The notes below the pieces were generated by a model. The model was given only the letters and a program-made list of their open reading frames with translations, ran no database searches and was not told the DNA's origin. Made by a program: the position numbers and the translations under genes. From NCBI GenBank assembly GCA_036674765.1, contig JARVKI010000138.1, positions 19,854 through 83,853 of the forward strand: 64,000 nucleotides of DNA, in the 5' to 3' direction. Shown here in pieces: positions 23,004 to 33,399 of this stretch. Each line of letters opens with the position of its first letter. Positions within the stretch are counted from its first letter, which is position 1. Origin of the DNA: Seiridium cupressi. Its lineage: Eukaryota > Ascomycota > Sordariomycetes > Amphisphaeriales > Sporocadaceae.

Positions 23004-24208
23004 TTAATCGAATCGCTTCAACTCTGTGGCCATTGGTTGTAGATGGAGGGTTAAGTGGCGATCTGCAGCCGTGGCAACTTGTTGGATAGTTGGCCAATTG
23101 CCTTGGGCGACGTGAATGAGAGTGGCGTTGTCAAAGTGAGGTAAATGATTTTTGAGATACCTCGCGTCTCGTCTGATCTTCTGGGGGATGATATCCGGGT
23201 TAAGTCTCATCACCAGCTTGAAGAACCAAAGCTCTGCCGGGCCAAGATTGCTCTCTGGAAATCGCTGAGCAAGGGTTTTGACGTCGTTTGCCCGAATGAC
23301 AGTCCCTTGATTCCCAAGTCTTTGCGAGCCGTCCGTTGTTACTGTGTAGATCGACCGTGGCTGGGCGCCCCTCGCCATCACTTGTGCCAAGTCCTTGATC
23401 CAGTGCTTGCTGCTGTCCATGTAGCTTTTGACCCCGTTCATCGTAAAGACCTGCAAATGCTCACGTAGACTGAGTTCGGCTGTGTCTTTTTGCGTTTTGG
23501 TTGTTGAATATTTAGCTTTTACCTCGCATGGAAGATTATTAAGGGTGACTTACAGCTAAGCATGAGCTTTGTGATATTCAAAGCAACGTAAGCCACCGCC
23601 TGTTCGTCCCAAGGAGGAAGATTCTTCCAGAAACTGGCGAGTGGCAGATCCTGGTTTGGGAACTCGATCGGAAGCAACACTCGAATGATATCCATCATGT
23701 AGATTGCTCTCATTAGTCGAGAAGTCTCTTCGGCGCCGACATACCGGTCATAGCTTCGGTAGCCCTGAGCTGTTTTAACCGCAAGCTGCCGAACCTGCGA
23801 GTCTAGAGCTAAGGCATCCTTGGCCAGCTGGATGTTCCATTGCTCGACCGGAATTGCCTTCTCTGTGTTACCAGGAACGAGGTACGTCTTGCTGAAGCTG
23901 CTGACATTGGCTGCCAGGTTGTTGATGTCGTAATGGGGAGACGACGCTATCCGCGGAGATGGCACCTAGCTCATCATCGAGGCAGCAAGGCATCCCGACA
24001 CCATGCGAAATCTTGGAAGACCTATGCTACGGATTATGATGCGACAAGGAACGGAACCATCTAGCTGGCAGCTATAACGAAGGCGCTTCGATATCCCCCG
24101 AATGGAGTGGAGGTCATCCAGATCCACCCAAACGAAAATTTCCGATTGAAGCTCAAGGGGAAGTCGTTCAAGTGGAGCCGCTCCAGGACGGTATCGGCGT
24201 GGCCACAT
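23004..24208 (-). pseudogene. F-box protein interrupted by a TAG
   Basis: Two exons (24208-23554 and 23479-23004) join in phase across a 74-nt intron (GTAAGT donor, CACAG acceptor), for about 375 residues. Near the N-terminus an F-box is visible: PLERLPLELQSEIFVWVDLD, then IRGISKRLRYSC (residues about 10-50). F-box proteins link substrates to SCF ubiquitin ligases. The C-terminal region has no recognisable repeat. Codon 81 is TAG (23966-23968). The frame remains open for another 138 codons to the splice site, so the break is a single nonsense change (CAG or TGG to TAG). The ATG at 24208 is the first in frame. A possible 5'-UTR intron begins near 24285. Confidence 0.65.
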
Positions 24209-24651
24209 TGTGGCTGAAGCTTGTCTCTGATTCAATGTTAGGTTAGACGGTACGAGCAAGGCTCAGGTACAGTGAGACTTACTTGACTGACAAAAAGCAA
24301 AGACTTGGTACTGTGGGCGTGGCGATGATGATCCATGACTCGAAGCTGTCGTGGCCAGGCAGACAGAGCGAGTGCTGATGATGACGTTCCCCGAGCCTGG
24401 TGGCAGCGCCTTGAAAGGAGTAGCGTATCGTAGCTACCGTGAGCTGCGCAGATGAGAATGATGCTGGCGAGAAGAAGGCTGATCTAGTACTGTTGACGCC
24501 GCAAGGATAGCTAGCCTATGACTGTCGTGACTGATATGACGCGAGATCTGGTGGTAAGAAGCGTTCGGAGCTGGAGTAGTCGGACCTGAGGTCGTCGAAG
24601 ATGGCTGGTGACGGACGAACGACTGATGATGGATGATGACGGTGGATGGAC
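24209..24651. other. Intergenic
   Basis: No supported gene. Low-complexity GATG-rich sequence begins here. Confidence 0.35.
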
Positions 24652-24702
24652 GGTGATAGTAGATGGATGGTGATAGTAGATGGATGATGGCAATAGATGG
24701 AT
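24652..24702. repeat. 17-bp tandem repeat
   Basis: GGTGATAGTAGATGGAT occurs twice head to tail, followed by a third diverged unit (GATGGCAATAGATGGAT). The flanks 24620-24720 are rich in related GATGGATG words. It is a minisatellite. His/Ser-rich frames read across it on the minus strand look like artefacts of the repeat. Confidence 0.75.
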
Positions 24703-27319
24703 GATGCTTGACGATGATGTGAGATGGCTTGACTGTACTGCTGCTTGTCCAGAATGACCAAAGTTCGTGAAGCATGTGGTGAAGAAGAAGAAGAAAGTGG
24801 TTCAGGGCTGATGGGGGAGCTGCTTAAGTATGAAAACATTTTCAGGTTCACGCTAGTACGGTTCTGCCTGAATCTTATGGTGGGGGAGAACAGAACATCG
24901 CCAACGTCGCCGGCAGCAAACAGATGGATTTATCCCCCACCTGAATCACGCGTAACCCGCCCCACACCACCGACGGTTTTCTCCTAGCACCTTGATCGAT
25001 GCGTCTGTCATACACGTCTTCTTTCTCATTGAAGGCAATCGGTAATGCTAACGCTTCTCCTCGGGTAGTGGTGGAGGAGGGGGGAGGGCAATAGGCGAGC
25101 GGGAGGATTTGTGATTTGCTACTTACCATGCTGGATGGCTTACTTAGCTAGCTGAGGATGGTGGTGTTGCTGTTCTAATTGGTAATCTGTTGTAAAATGC
25201 TTTGACGGGTATTTACTACGTGAAGGCCTATCCACTAGACCAGGCTTACCTATAACATCACGCCGGGCATTAGCAGCTTATCGCACTGAGTAAAGCAACT
25301 ACCTATGGCTACTATGCCTGTCAACACTCCTTAGAGCACAACTGCGCTGAGGACGTTCGGGAGTGACATTGCATAAGTTAAGAAATTGATAATGCCCTTA
25401 ATGGCTTAAATACCACGTCCTACAAGTGACGAGTACGAATACATGACAGCGCTGTACCTCTAGCAAGTCGTCTTTCTCTCTCTATGGCATTGCTTTCTTT
25501 TTGAGCGCTAGCCTTGGTTCTGTGCAGCTACCCATTACATTACGTGACATTTCGATGCTTCGCAAAACGAGTTACAGTGCTGACACTGACGCACAAGGTC
25601 AACCTCAAGTCTATAGGGAAAGTGAATTACTCTGGTTGATCTACGGTTGGAGCGCTCGAAGATTGACGGAGGGAAGGACATGACTGATGTGGGAAATGGA
25701 CATTGGCTGAGTAAGGATCGTGGCTCTGGTCTAGTCTAGTTTGATACCTGAAGCACAGAGAACATATCCCTAAATTCCTACCTGTCGAGAGCTATACTCT
25801 CCCCAGTGAACACAATCTCGCTCCCAAGACTCGCCGACGACCCGCGTCGCTCATCGCCTCGCTCTTTTGAGACCACCCGCTGACGAGGTCCCTTGCCAGC
25901 CACAGTCGCGGGTGTAGTCGCAGCGAACGACGTCGTGGTGCCATCGCCGCTCGCCCTCTTCTCGTCGGCGGTTCAGACAATACAGCGACGACGCATCCTT
26001 TGGCGCCAGAGCTAGCTCACGGATGATTCCAGTGGCCATAGCCCCGCAGATTAAGCTGGTCACCATCCCCACGCACTTACCGGCTAGGCCGAGGCGATTC
26101 CCGCTGGCGTCGCCTATACTATTATCACCGCCTTCATCGTCATCGTCTTCGTTGTTGTCGTCGTGTACTGTTTAGGTTCCAAAGGACTAGTGTGCATGTG
26201 TATATGCGTGTGTATGAATATACAGGAGGTTCCTATCGAAGCTTGCTAGACTAACTCTATTGTCCTCACCGGGTGACTCAATAGGTAAGAAAGATCAGTG
26301 CCGTAGTGCTGGTGTAGCCTGAAAATGCCGACGCGCGGATATTTATCCTGCTAGTTGGAGGGAGAAACAACAATACCGTAGCTGAATCTATCAGCTTGAT
26401 GGCGGCTGGGTGCATCACTTGATCCGGATTGGACTATACACTGTCTGTCTCTGTCTCATCTTCGGTTTGCCCTACTCGAACGCACAACGCTACAGGACTG
26501 TTCAAGCTCCGCGAAATGTTATACAAGTTGCAGCAAGACATACTGCGTTTTTGAAGCGATAAGGATCAATTCTAACTCTGGATCCTCGTGTCTAAATAGT
26601 CGTTCGATGTTAGCTGGGATTCTTTCACGGTAAAATCCGCCGTCGAAGGCATCTATGTTATCAAAAGCTTGGGTAGGTAGTCCCTTAAAGGCTGTCATAA
26701 AGCGATGCGGGATTAAGGGATAAAAGATTCAAGATCCTGTGGGAATATGGATTTCTTTTACGCCAAGGACCCCGACCGTCAACCATTTAAAACGGCGATG
26801 TGCTCTTAAGCTACGGCTTGACTCCTCATCCCTATGACTAGGATTTTCGGGCCGGAAAGATGCTCTTACTAGTTTAGTGCAGCTGCCAAGGTGCCAACAA
26901 CCCGCCTAGCCCTGATGTCCGATGCGCTGCAGTAGACTATCAAGCCTCAAAAGGAAAAGTTCCAACTTTCCCATGAAGCGAACTGGACCCCGACTGTATT
27001 GGAGCAGTACTCAGGTGTAGCAAGTCTTTTAGGCACTTAATAGCTTGTCATATTTAGACCGTACGTCTTTAACCCCGAACATCACTATATCAATCAATGT
27101 ATTCGTTCACGCGATATACGTTTATAGATGCTAACCACCTCTCATATTTAACTTTTGGGCTAATCAAGCCGGCATCTGCTTACAACCTTGGGCGACAATT
27201 GGCACGACTGTCGAATTACCGGAGAACCTTATTTGAAGGTAAGCTTCTTAGCAGTATATGTTACGTTGACTGTCTTCCCTGTAAATCTTCTTTCGACGAC
27301 CTGAGACGACATTTAGCAA
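24703..27319. other. Long gene-poor region
   Basis: About 2.6 kb with no supported gene. Short frames near 25790-26070 are rich in Arg on the minus strand and have no domain. Confidence 0.35.
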
Positions 27320-27816
27320 GGATATGCTATCCCAAAAAGAACCAACGTGCTTGTCGATAACTGGGCGATTCTCACGATCCGGATAAATACGCCAACCCAG
27401 AAGAATTCGACCCCGTCAGGTACCTCAATAGCTGGCATGGAACCAAAATCAAGGATGAACCCAATGAAAGACGCAACCAAACGTATGCATTCGGGGCTGG
27501 TCGAAGGATATGCCCTTGGCAGCGGCTAGCCGAACGTACTCTGTTGTTGGTAATGAGAAAACTTGTCTGGTCTCTCAACACGCAACCTCTTGTCCGGGGA
27601 AAGCGGGGTCTTGATATCCGAACAGCATTCACCGCCTCGCCGGAGCCGGCAGTTGTGCAACTCCTCTTGACGGATAAACAGAAACGCGACGTCATTGAGA
27701 AAAGTGGCGAAAGGCGGATGGCTACTTGGCTAGATTCGAGAGGTGGTAGCAAGATGAGACACACGCAGATGAATGTAATTGACAGCCTGAGGATTAGATG
27801 CGGCGTCTTGGATTGA
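27320..27816 (+). pseudogene. C-terminal relic of a cytochrome P450
   Basis: The fragment starts with a GYAIPKRTNVLVDNWAI segment. It loses one base near 27372, then continues in another phase with HDPDKYANPEEFDPVRYLNS. The haem-binding loop FGAGRRICPWQRLAERTLLL follows, with its Cys codon at 27511-27513. These are the beta-sheet, PERF and haem regions of a fungal P450, in order. The residue two after the Cys is Trp where Gly is usual. The N-terminal two thirds of the enzyme (substrate sites, I-helix, ExxR) are absent upstream. This is a truncated, frameshifted pseudogene. It is unrelated in detail to the intact P450 at 55.5-57.0 kb. Confidence 0.82.
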
Positions 27817-27954
27817 GGTCTGTCAAGATATGTCGATAGGCAGCGCTGCACGGGGGTTTTCGTAGGCTGTTATCGATACCGATGTAGCAAGAAATTGTAT
27901 GACTCCAGCTCACCGTGAGGTACATTGAGAACAAAGGAAATTACTCATCGGTGA
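27817..27954. other. Intergenic
   Basis: No gene seen between the P450 relic and the dispersed repeat. Confidence 0.35.
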
Positions 27955-28070
27955 GCAAGTTCTGGTGGTGAAGGGCGTGTTTTCGGGCCCATCGGCCTTG
28001 GCTCCATGGCTACGAAAAACTCAAAACCCATCCAAATACTGGTAGCGCTGAGAAAACACAGGTTCCTAGG
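27955..28070. repeat. Dispersed diverged repeat, copy 1
   Basis: The stretch including GGCCCATCGGCCTTG, then CTCCA, GG and CGA, is repeated in the same orientation around 31700-31800. The core of about 30 bp has few differences and the flanks are looser. It lies upstream of the Gln-rich orphan. Confidence 0.5.
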
Positions 28071-28364
28071 CCCTATTCTAAAATGGGATGGCGCGAATGA
28101 GTGACTTAACCTAATTTTCCGGCCAGGCTGCGCTGGCGGATGCCCCTATAACATCAGATACCCATCTAATTGGGCACGGTGAACATAATAATGGAAGCCA
28201 GAGTGCACCCATATTTCGCTCGTTGAGAAGGGAAATTTGATCGCCAGAAGGTTTGAAACCTTCTGTTCCATCATTTGTTTATATTCGTTAAAGTAACTGC
28301 TATTTTCTCCCTCTCTTTTATTCCTCACAAGTCCTAACTAACAAATCCACATCGACCTACGACT

Positions 28365-29380
28365 AAGAAAGCTCACTAATCGCAAAAATTCCGTTTCACG
28401 AGTCTGCCACTTCCTCGCCAAAGGATCGGGCGCCTGTTTTCTATCCGGCTCGGAGGCGTCACCACGACGAAGTGTGTTCCCGTAGCGAGGAGACCAATTC
28501 CCCTGAAAGCTCGGAGCCTCCAGAGTATACTGAAGCTCGCGAGGATGAGGTGGTCAAGAACGGTCAGGGCCAGCTCCTCCGGCTCCCTACCACGCTTCTT
28601 CGTGGCATTGAAATTTTAAGTGACCATGGGGTACCGCTGTTCGAGAACACAGATATTGGCTGGGCTTCAGTTCAGCGTGTTTATCAGGAGCAGCATGGGG
28701 TGGGCGGAATGGTGGCGGCGTCATGGGATAACAATGGGGTGGACCGATCCTCAGAGGAACCTCTCCCTTCATATGAGACTGTTGCCGATGGCAATAATGA
28801 GGGAAGTTCTGGTGACCCTGGCCACGGTGGCAACGGTGGCGAATGTGAAGGACGTGAGGAATGTGATGCCTGCAATGCCGTCAGACAAGAGGATGGTTTT
28901 GATTCTGGCACCGGTAGTCAATCCGAGATACCGAAAATACTGGAGTTACTGCAGCAGATTCAACGGCAGATGGAGACACAACAGCTTGTGCAGCAGCAGC
29001 AGCCACAGCAGCAACCACAGCAGCAACCAGAGCAGCAGCCAGAGCATCGGACACGGCAGCAGACACTAGATGATTACGACCAGTATCTTCGGGAGTTCTA
29101 TAAAGAGGCTGAAAGCCAGCGCTGGAAGGAGTACTATAAACAATACTATGATCACTACCAGCGCCATCGCTGAAAAACACTACTATCAACAGTACCAGCG
29201 CAACAGATAATAGGAGAGGCAGCAATAACTGCATTAAATGGCATGGTAGTCGCAGACCTAGGAGAGGCGGTGCCCTTGGCGGCCAATGAGACCGACAGGG
29301 CCCACGAAGACGCAGTCCTGCTTTGGCGCTGGTTAATGGACAACCATCGAGATAGATCAGGCACCCATTTATTTACTTAA
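28365..29380 (+). pseudogene. Gln-rich orphan gene with a TGA and no clear ATG
   Basis: An open frame begins just after the stop at 28364 and runs to TGA at 29171-29173. It then continues in the same frame for 69 more codons to TAA at 29380. No ATG precedes the acidic N-terminal part (SEETNSPESSEPPEYTEARE), so the start was lost or sits in an unseen first exon; an AG acceptor is possible near 28370. The middle holds a Gly/Cys stretch. A CAG/CAA-encoded Gln-rich tract follows (residues coded at about 28980-29045), then Tyr/Gln-rich YYKQYYDHYQ. The part after the TGA (DAVLLWRWLMDNHRD) looks coding. No known domain is seen. CGA to TGA would explain the break. Confidence 0.45.
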
Positions 29381-30218
29381 CGGAGACACTATAACTTATG
29401 GTTTGATCTATTGTTTGAAATGCCACAAGTAATGATTAGCTGGTTGAAGGAGTTTGTGCGATTTGTGTGATTTGCGAATACGTATCAGTCATGAAAGGCC
29501 CAGAAACAATGACCGTTTGCACTCTTACTCATGTAATCTACTCGCGGCGAGAGACGTTCTCCTATGAATCTACTATTGTTTAGTACACATTCCCTCCATG
29601 GTCCATCAAAGGCTGATATTGGACCGGCTTCATTAGCTTGGTGGCGTCGTGCCTTTCCCCAATGAGTAGACGGTCTGGATGCTTTGGCATATTGTTAGTG
29701 TCCTACTAACACGCCATCCAACTCTTGCTACTTACTCCGTTACCTCCGGCTTAGCCTATTAGGCTCTTGGTGCACCAAAGTCGTGGCAAAGTTGTCATCA
29801 CGCCAACGAGCACCTGAAAAATTGGCAGAGAGAGTTTCGGGCGCAGTCCGGATCTAATGATGTGCGACATTGGAAAACGTGGAAGCGCACGAGTGTTAGA
29901 ATAGGGGCCCGGCCATCTCATTATCGGGCTTCACAGACTTCACTATCATGTTCACATAGACTAGCTGCTATCCGCCTTCGGGTTCCCTCCGATACTCAAC
30001 CACTCAATTCAACCCTCGTGGCCTTTGTTTCTCTTGACAACCAGGGCGTCGAATTTCCGCTCGAGTATGATGAAGATCCAGAGTCAAGAAGCTGGACTAA
30101 ACCGATATTTGGCGTCTATACCCATAAGGCATCGCACTCTGAGAATGCCCCAGTCTCATTGATAGCAGTTTCAGGTCGAATTATCAATATTTCGTCATAG
30201 TCGTCCAGTCTTCCCGCG
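29381..30218. other. Intergenic, possible fragment
   Basis: A plus-strand frame ending at 30200 includes STLVAFVSLDNQGVEFPLEY and may be a fragment of a larger gene, but no domain can be assigned. Confidence 0.3.
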
Positions 30219-31446
30219 CTAATCGCGGCGCTCCATCGTGCTTTTTATCAGAGGTGACACGATATGTGGGTAGTCCTCAAGGAAATCATGGAAACCATGG
30301 GCCTTATTCAGCGTCTCGATGGTGCACGTAACATAATGGATCAGAAGATCGCGCATTGCATCCTTCCTCTGTGTATTGCTAAAGACGTATTCCAACAATA
30401 ACAGGATGTCACCGATCCGGTTCTTATAGAGAGTGAATTCTTTCAAAGTCTCTGCAAGATTGTGGATAGTCTGTGAAGCCAGCAGAGCGATACAGTATGT
30501 GTCTGCAACAACATACAGCTTAGCGTGGGAGAGGAACACTTCGCTGTAGTCCTCCGTTGGTTCCCGATTCTGCCTCGCTTCGAATTATAGCTCTGGCCTG
30601 GGATAGTCGAATCCAGCCGCCGTCCGAATCTTTTTGATGCATGAATCTCTTTCCCGGCATTTAGAACACGTAGTAAATTGCTGTGAATTGCATGTGGAGC
30701 TGCGCGAGCTCGCCCTCCCCTGACAAATTATAACGTGAAATGTTCTCGAGCAAGTATCGCAGTCTTTTACTTTCGAAACAAGACCGAATACGTGACCATT
30801 GGGACAAGTTTTGGGAGCCATGCCTCGTCAGTCCCTCAGCAGAGAAGCTAGCGAATAAGGTGTTTCTTCTGTAGTGTTAGGCTGTTGGACGACTATTTGC
30901 GCTGCCGTTTTATCAATTGCAGGCGGTGATGTATTTACAGTTGGCTCGCGAGATCCTTTGGAATGCTCGATTGCCTTGAAAGTCACCTTGGCTGCTGCGT
31001 CGTGTGCTGGGCTGATGATAATATCGGAAGGGGTTGAGATTATATCAGGCTCAGCAGCTAGGTAGGCTCCGGTATATGCCCACTGGCTAAAGCGAATAAA
31101 TGTTTGCTCGTCGACCTCAGGCCATTCAACGCGACCCTGTTGTGCTTCCCTCATGCCTCCATTGACAAGAACATGCAAGGGCCTGGACAGGCGCATTATG
31201 GCACCCACATGGAGCACATACTCTTTCTTGGAGTCGCCGACCACAAATAGTACGGTCCGGGGTAGTATGACGCTGATAGTATTGTCAATATAATCATATC
31301 AAAGGTTAAACGAGGCTCTCACCTCCCGAAATCGTGTTGCAGGGCGGATGTGGTCGACACGAAGTGTGACTGGTCCTAGTCGAAATTATTAGCAGGAACG
31401 CCTCGCTAACAACTGGTAGAAGTACCTTATCGCGCTGGCCTCCCAT
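30219..31446 (-). pseudogene. BTB-domain protein with Cys-rich region, two premature stops
   Basis: Three exons (31446-31426, 31375-31323, 31272-30219) with two 50-nt introns join in phase, giving about 375 codons. The N-terminal half is a fungal BTB/POZ domain: VLFVVGDSKKEYVLHVGAIM, SRPLHVLVNGGM and EQTFIRFSQWAYTG. A disordered linker follows, then a Cys-rich stretch beginning CPNGHVFGL with several CxxC pairs, suggestive of zinc binding. The C-terminal part is helical (DTYCIALLASQTIHNLAETL). TGA at 30828-30830 (codon 173) and TAA at 30585-30587 (codon 254) interrupt the frame. Both fit C-to-T changes. BTB domains mediate protein-protein contacts, often with Cul3 ligases. The role of this one is unknown. 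Confidence 0.75.
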
Positions 31447-31942
31447 TTTCAATCCGTGCAAGTTTCGGCTTGGCTTTCCGGTTGAGGTCACTATGCAGCT
31501 TCGACAGCATGCTGCGAGTGCGAGCGTGCGCAAAGCTCTGTTGTGATGTGGTGATAGAGGAGAATTTTCATCAGAAGCTTCACGAGTACCAGCTTGGTTT
31601 TGTGGCTAGAGAATTGAGCATGTTTCTCTCTTTATAAACTCTTTGCGGCCATAAAACTGGTACGGAGGGCTAGCTAACTTAAAGAGTGCGCAATTTGCTC
31701 ATTGGGGAGCGTGTTATCAAACAGGCCCATCGGCCTTGACTCCACGGTCGCGATAGAATCGAAAATCATATAAAAGAAAGTCGCAGCGTCGAGAAAGCAT
31801 GAGGCTTCTTTAAAAGTTTCTGTATTGACTTAACATGGATTACCCTGACCTAGGTAAATGGCGAGGTAAATTAAACGGTCAGAGATAGAGCCTTACTTTA
31901 CCTCGACGACAATTTTCTTCTTTAAATGCTTTTCTGAGCTAC
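31447..31942. repeat. Intergenic with dispersed repeat copy 2
   Basis: Upstream of the BTB gene. The part around 31700-31800 repeats the block seen at 27955-28070, sharing GGCCCATCGGCCTTG and following words. No gene is seen. Confidence 0.45.
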
Positions 31943-31992
31943 TGGTGGGACGATATTGGACCGGATAACTGTCTGAACAATAACACCATTAC
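31943..31992. repeat. 50-bp direct repeat, left copy
   Basis: This begins TGGTGGGACGATATTGGA and includes TAACTGTCTGAACAATAA. The matching copy at 33123-33172 differs at roughly eight positions. The two copies flank the glycosyltransferase pseudogene. Confidence 0.7.
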
Positions 31993-32071
31993 TGGGCAAT
32001 ACAAGTCACTTTGGAGTGACGGCACATACACCTCAACTACTACCAGGTTCCTCGGGATCCTTTGAAAATTA

Positions 32072-32970
32072 TCAGGCCGAACCGTATTGACCCTGTGTGC
32101 TGTGACACCAGACTGATTTGTAACCTCGCAGGGGTTCTAGTTTTGCTGCATCCACTCCCACAGCTCCTTCGGCGAATTGAATAATTATGGGCATCTGCGC
32201 GGCCTTTATTATTCTCTGCACGACCAGACTCAGCTGTTCAAGAATGAGCTTTCTCAAAGTGACGGAGCTGACCTACGTCACATAAAGTAAGCTTTCCAAC
32301 TGATCCGAGTCCTTGTCCCGGTCGTGCCGTGTGCTGAAGAAGTCGAATTGCTTCGGTCCACTATCGTTGGCCAACATAGCAGCGGATGCGAATTCCCTGT
32401 AGTCGATCAAGAGCACAAGGTTCTTGCAGTAGTTGGGCCCGCTGAACCCATCGTAAGGATCCTCGATCAGTCGGAGCCGCTCCCAGGCCAGATACGCCTG
32501 GAAATAATCCAACTTATCCCCGGACGCACCGCGGAATGCCTGGCTAATGTTTCCGTCCCGGATTAGGTGGCTGAATAGCGAACGCGCATGAAGCCCCGTG
32601 CTATTGATCCGCCCGGTCCACGCCTCTAATAGAATAAGGAAGCCATTCTCTTTGCGTCCGGCGATGAAGAAGTTTTCGGCAATTCCTGATTTGAGCGTCG
32701 CATCGGCTGAGGTGATTGCCTCCTCGAACTTGGACTAAAGGTGCTTGAGAGTGGCACAGCAAACTTGGTTAAGATGCATTAAAACGATGATTCCCAGATC
32801 CATCCACACGCCACCGTGTTGGTAGATATATGACAGGCGGATTATATCGGACATGTTCGCTCATCTACTTGACCCAGTGGCTTCAGCTTTAGCTTCGGAT
32901 TCAAACCCCCACAGGATAGTATGGGCGCCATTCCAAGACACTCAAGACAGACTTAGAGAACTCGACAGTG
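32072..32970 (-). pseudogene. Glycosyltransferase-like (capsule-polysaccharide-type) pseudogene
   Basis: The minus-strand frame contains DIIRLSYIYQHGGVWMDLGI (about 32860-32795), the donor-sugar region of Gly_transf_sug/Caps_synth-type glycosyltransferases. Further family-like blocks follow: NFFIAGRKENGFL, YFQAYLAWERLRLIEDPYDG and QFDFFSTRHDRDKD. TGA at 32861-32863, TAG at 32735-32737 and TAG at 32273-32275 lie in the same frame. The frame continues after the last stop to 32072. Upstream of about 32970 the similarity is lost, so the 5' end is missing or scrambled. All three stops fit a single-base change from Trp or Gln codons. The predicted activity, transfer of a nucleotide-activated sugar, rests on motif resemblance only. 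Confidence 0.65.
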
Positions 32971-33122
32971 CTGTGCACCAACTGCACCCAAGTCTATAGC
33001 ACGCTTGCGACTACATTTAGGCAATGCTAATACACAGCCAGACAGACATGGGTCCATTGATGCGAAAACACGATCGCCGATCGATCCAGTCAACGACACC
33101 TTGCCACCAATCATAGACGTTA

Positions 33123-33172
33123 TGGTGGGAGGATATTGGAGTTGATAACCGTCTGAACAATTACAGTATTAC
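33123..33172. repeat. 50-bp direct repeat, right copy
   Basis: Begins TGGTGGGAGGATATTGGA and includes TAACCGTCTGAACAATTA. Same orientation as the copy at 31943-31992. Confidence 0.7.
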
Positions 33173-33399
33173 CATGGTAACGTTGCGGTCTAAGTACTAT
33201 TAATATTCATACGATTAAGGAGATGATGGTTGTACTAAACATTGCCTGCCTGAATCTGAGGAATGTAGCGGTGCCTGGACAAGTGCTCCATATCTGAATT
33301 CGATAGAAGGGCTGTGATATCCATATGTGGCCAGTAATACAAGCCAAGTGAGCCAGCGGTCATCTTGACGAAAGGAACATAGCAATGATGCGGGTAGCT

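Noticed and set aside
24434..24851. His/Ser-rich coding frames on the minus strand
   Set aside because: They are translations of GATG-type tandem repeats in several phases and have no other coding signs.
617..31446. Programmed stop-codon readthrough
   Set aside because: The stops are of all three kinds, have no shared downstream context, and occur in unrelated families. Mutation is simpler, although transcripts or peptides could still show otherwise.
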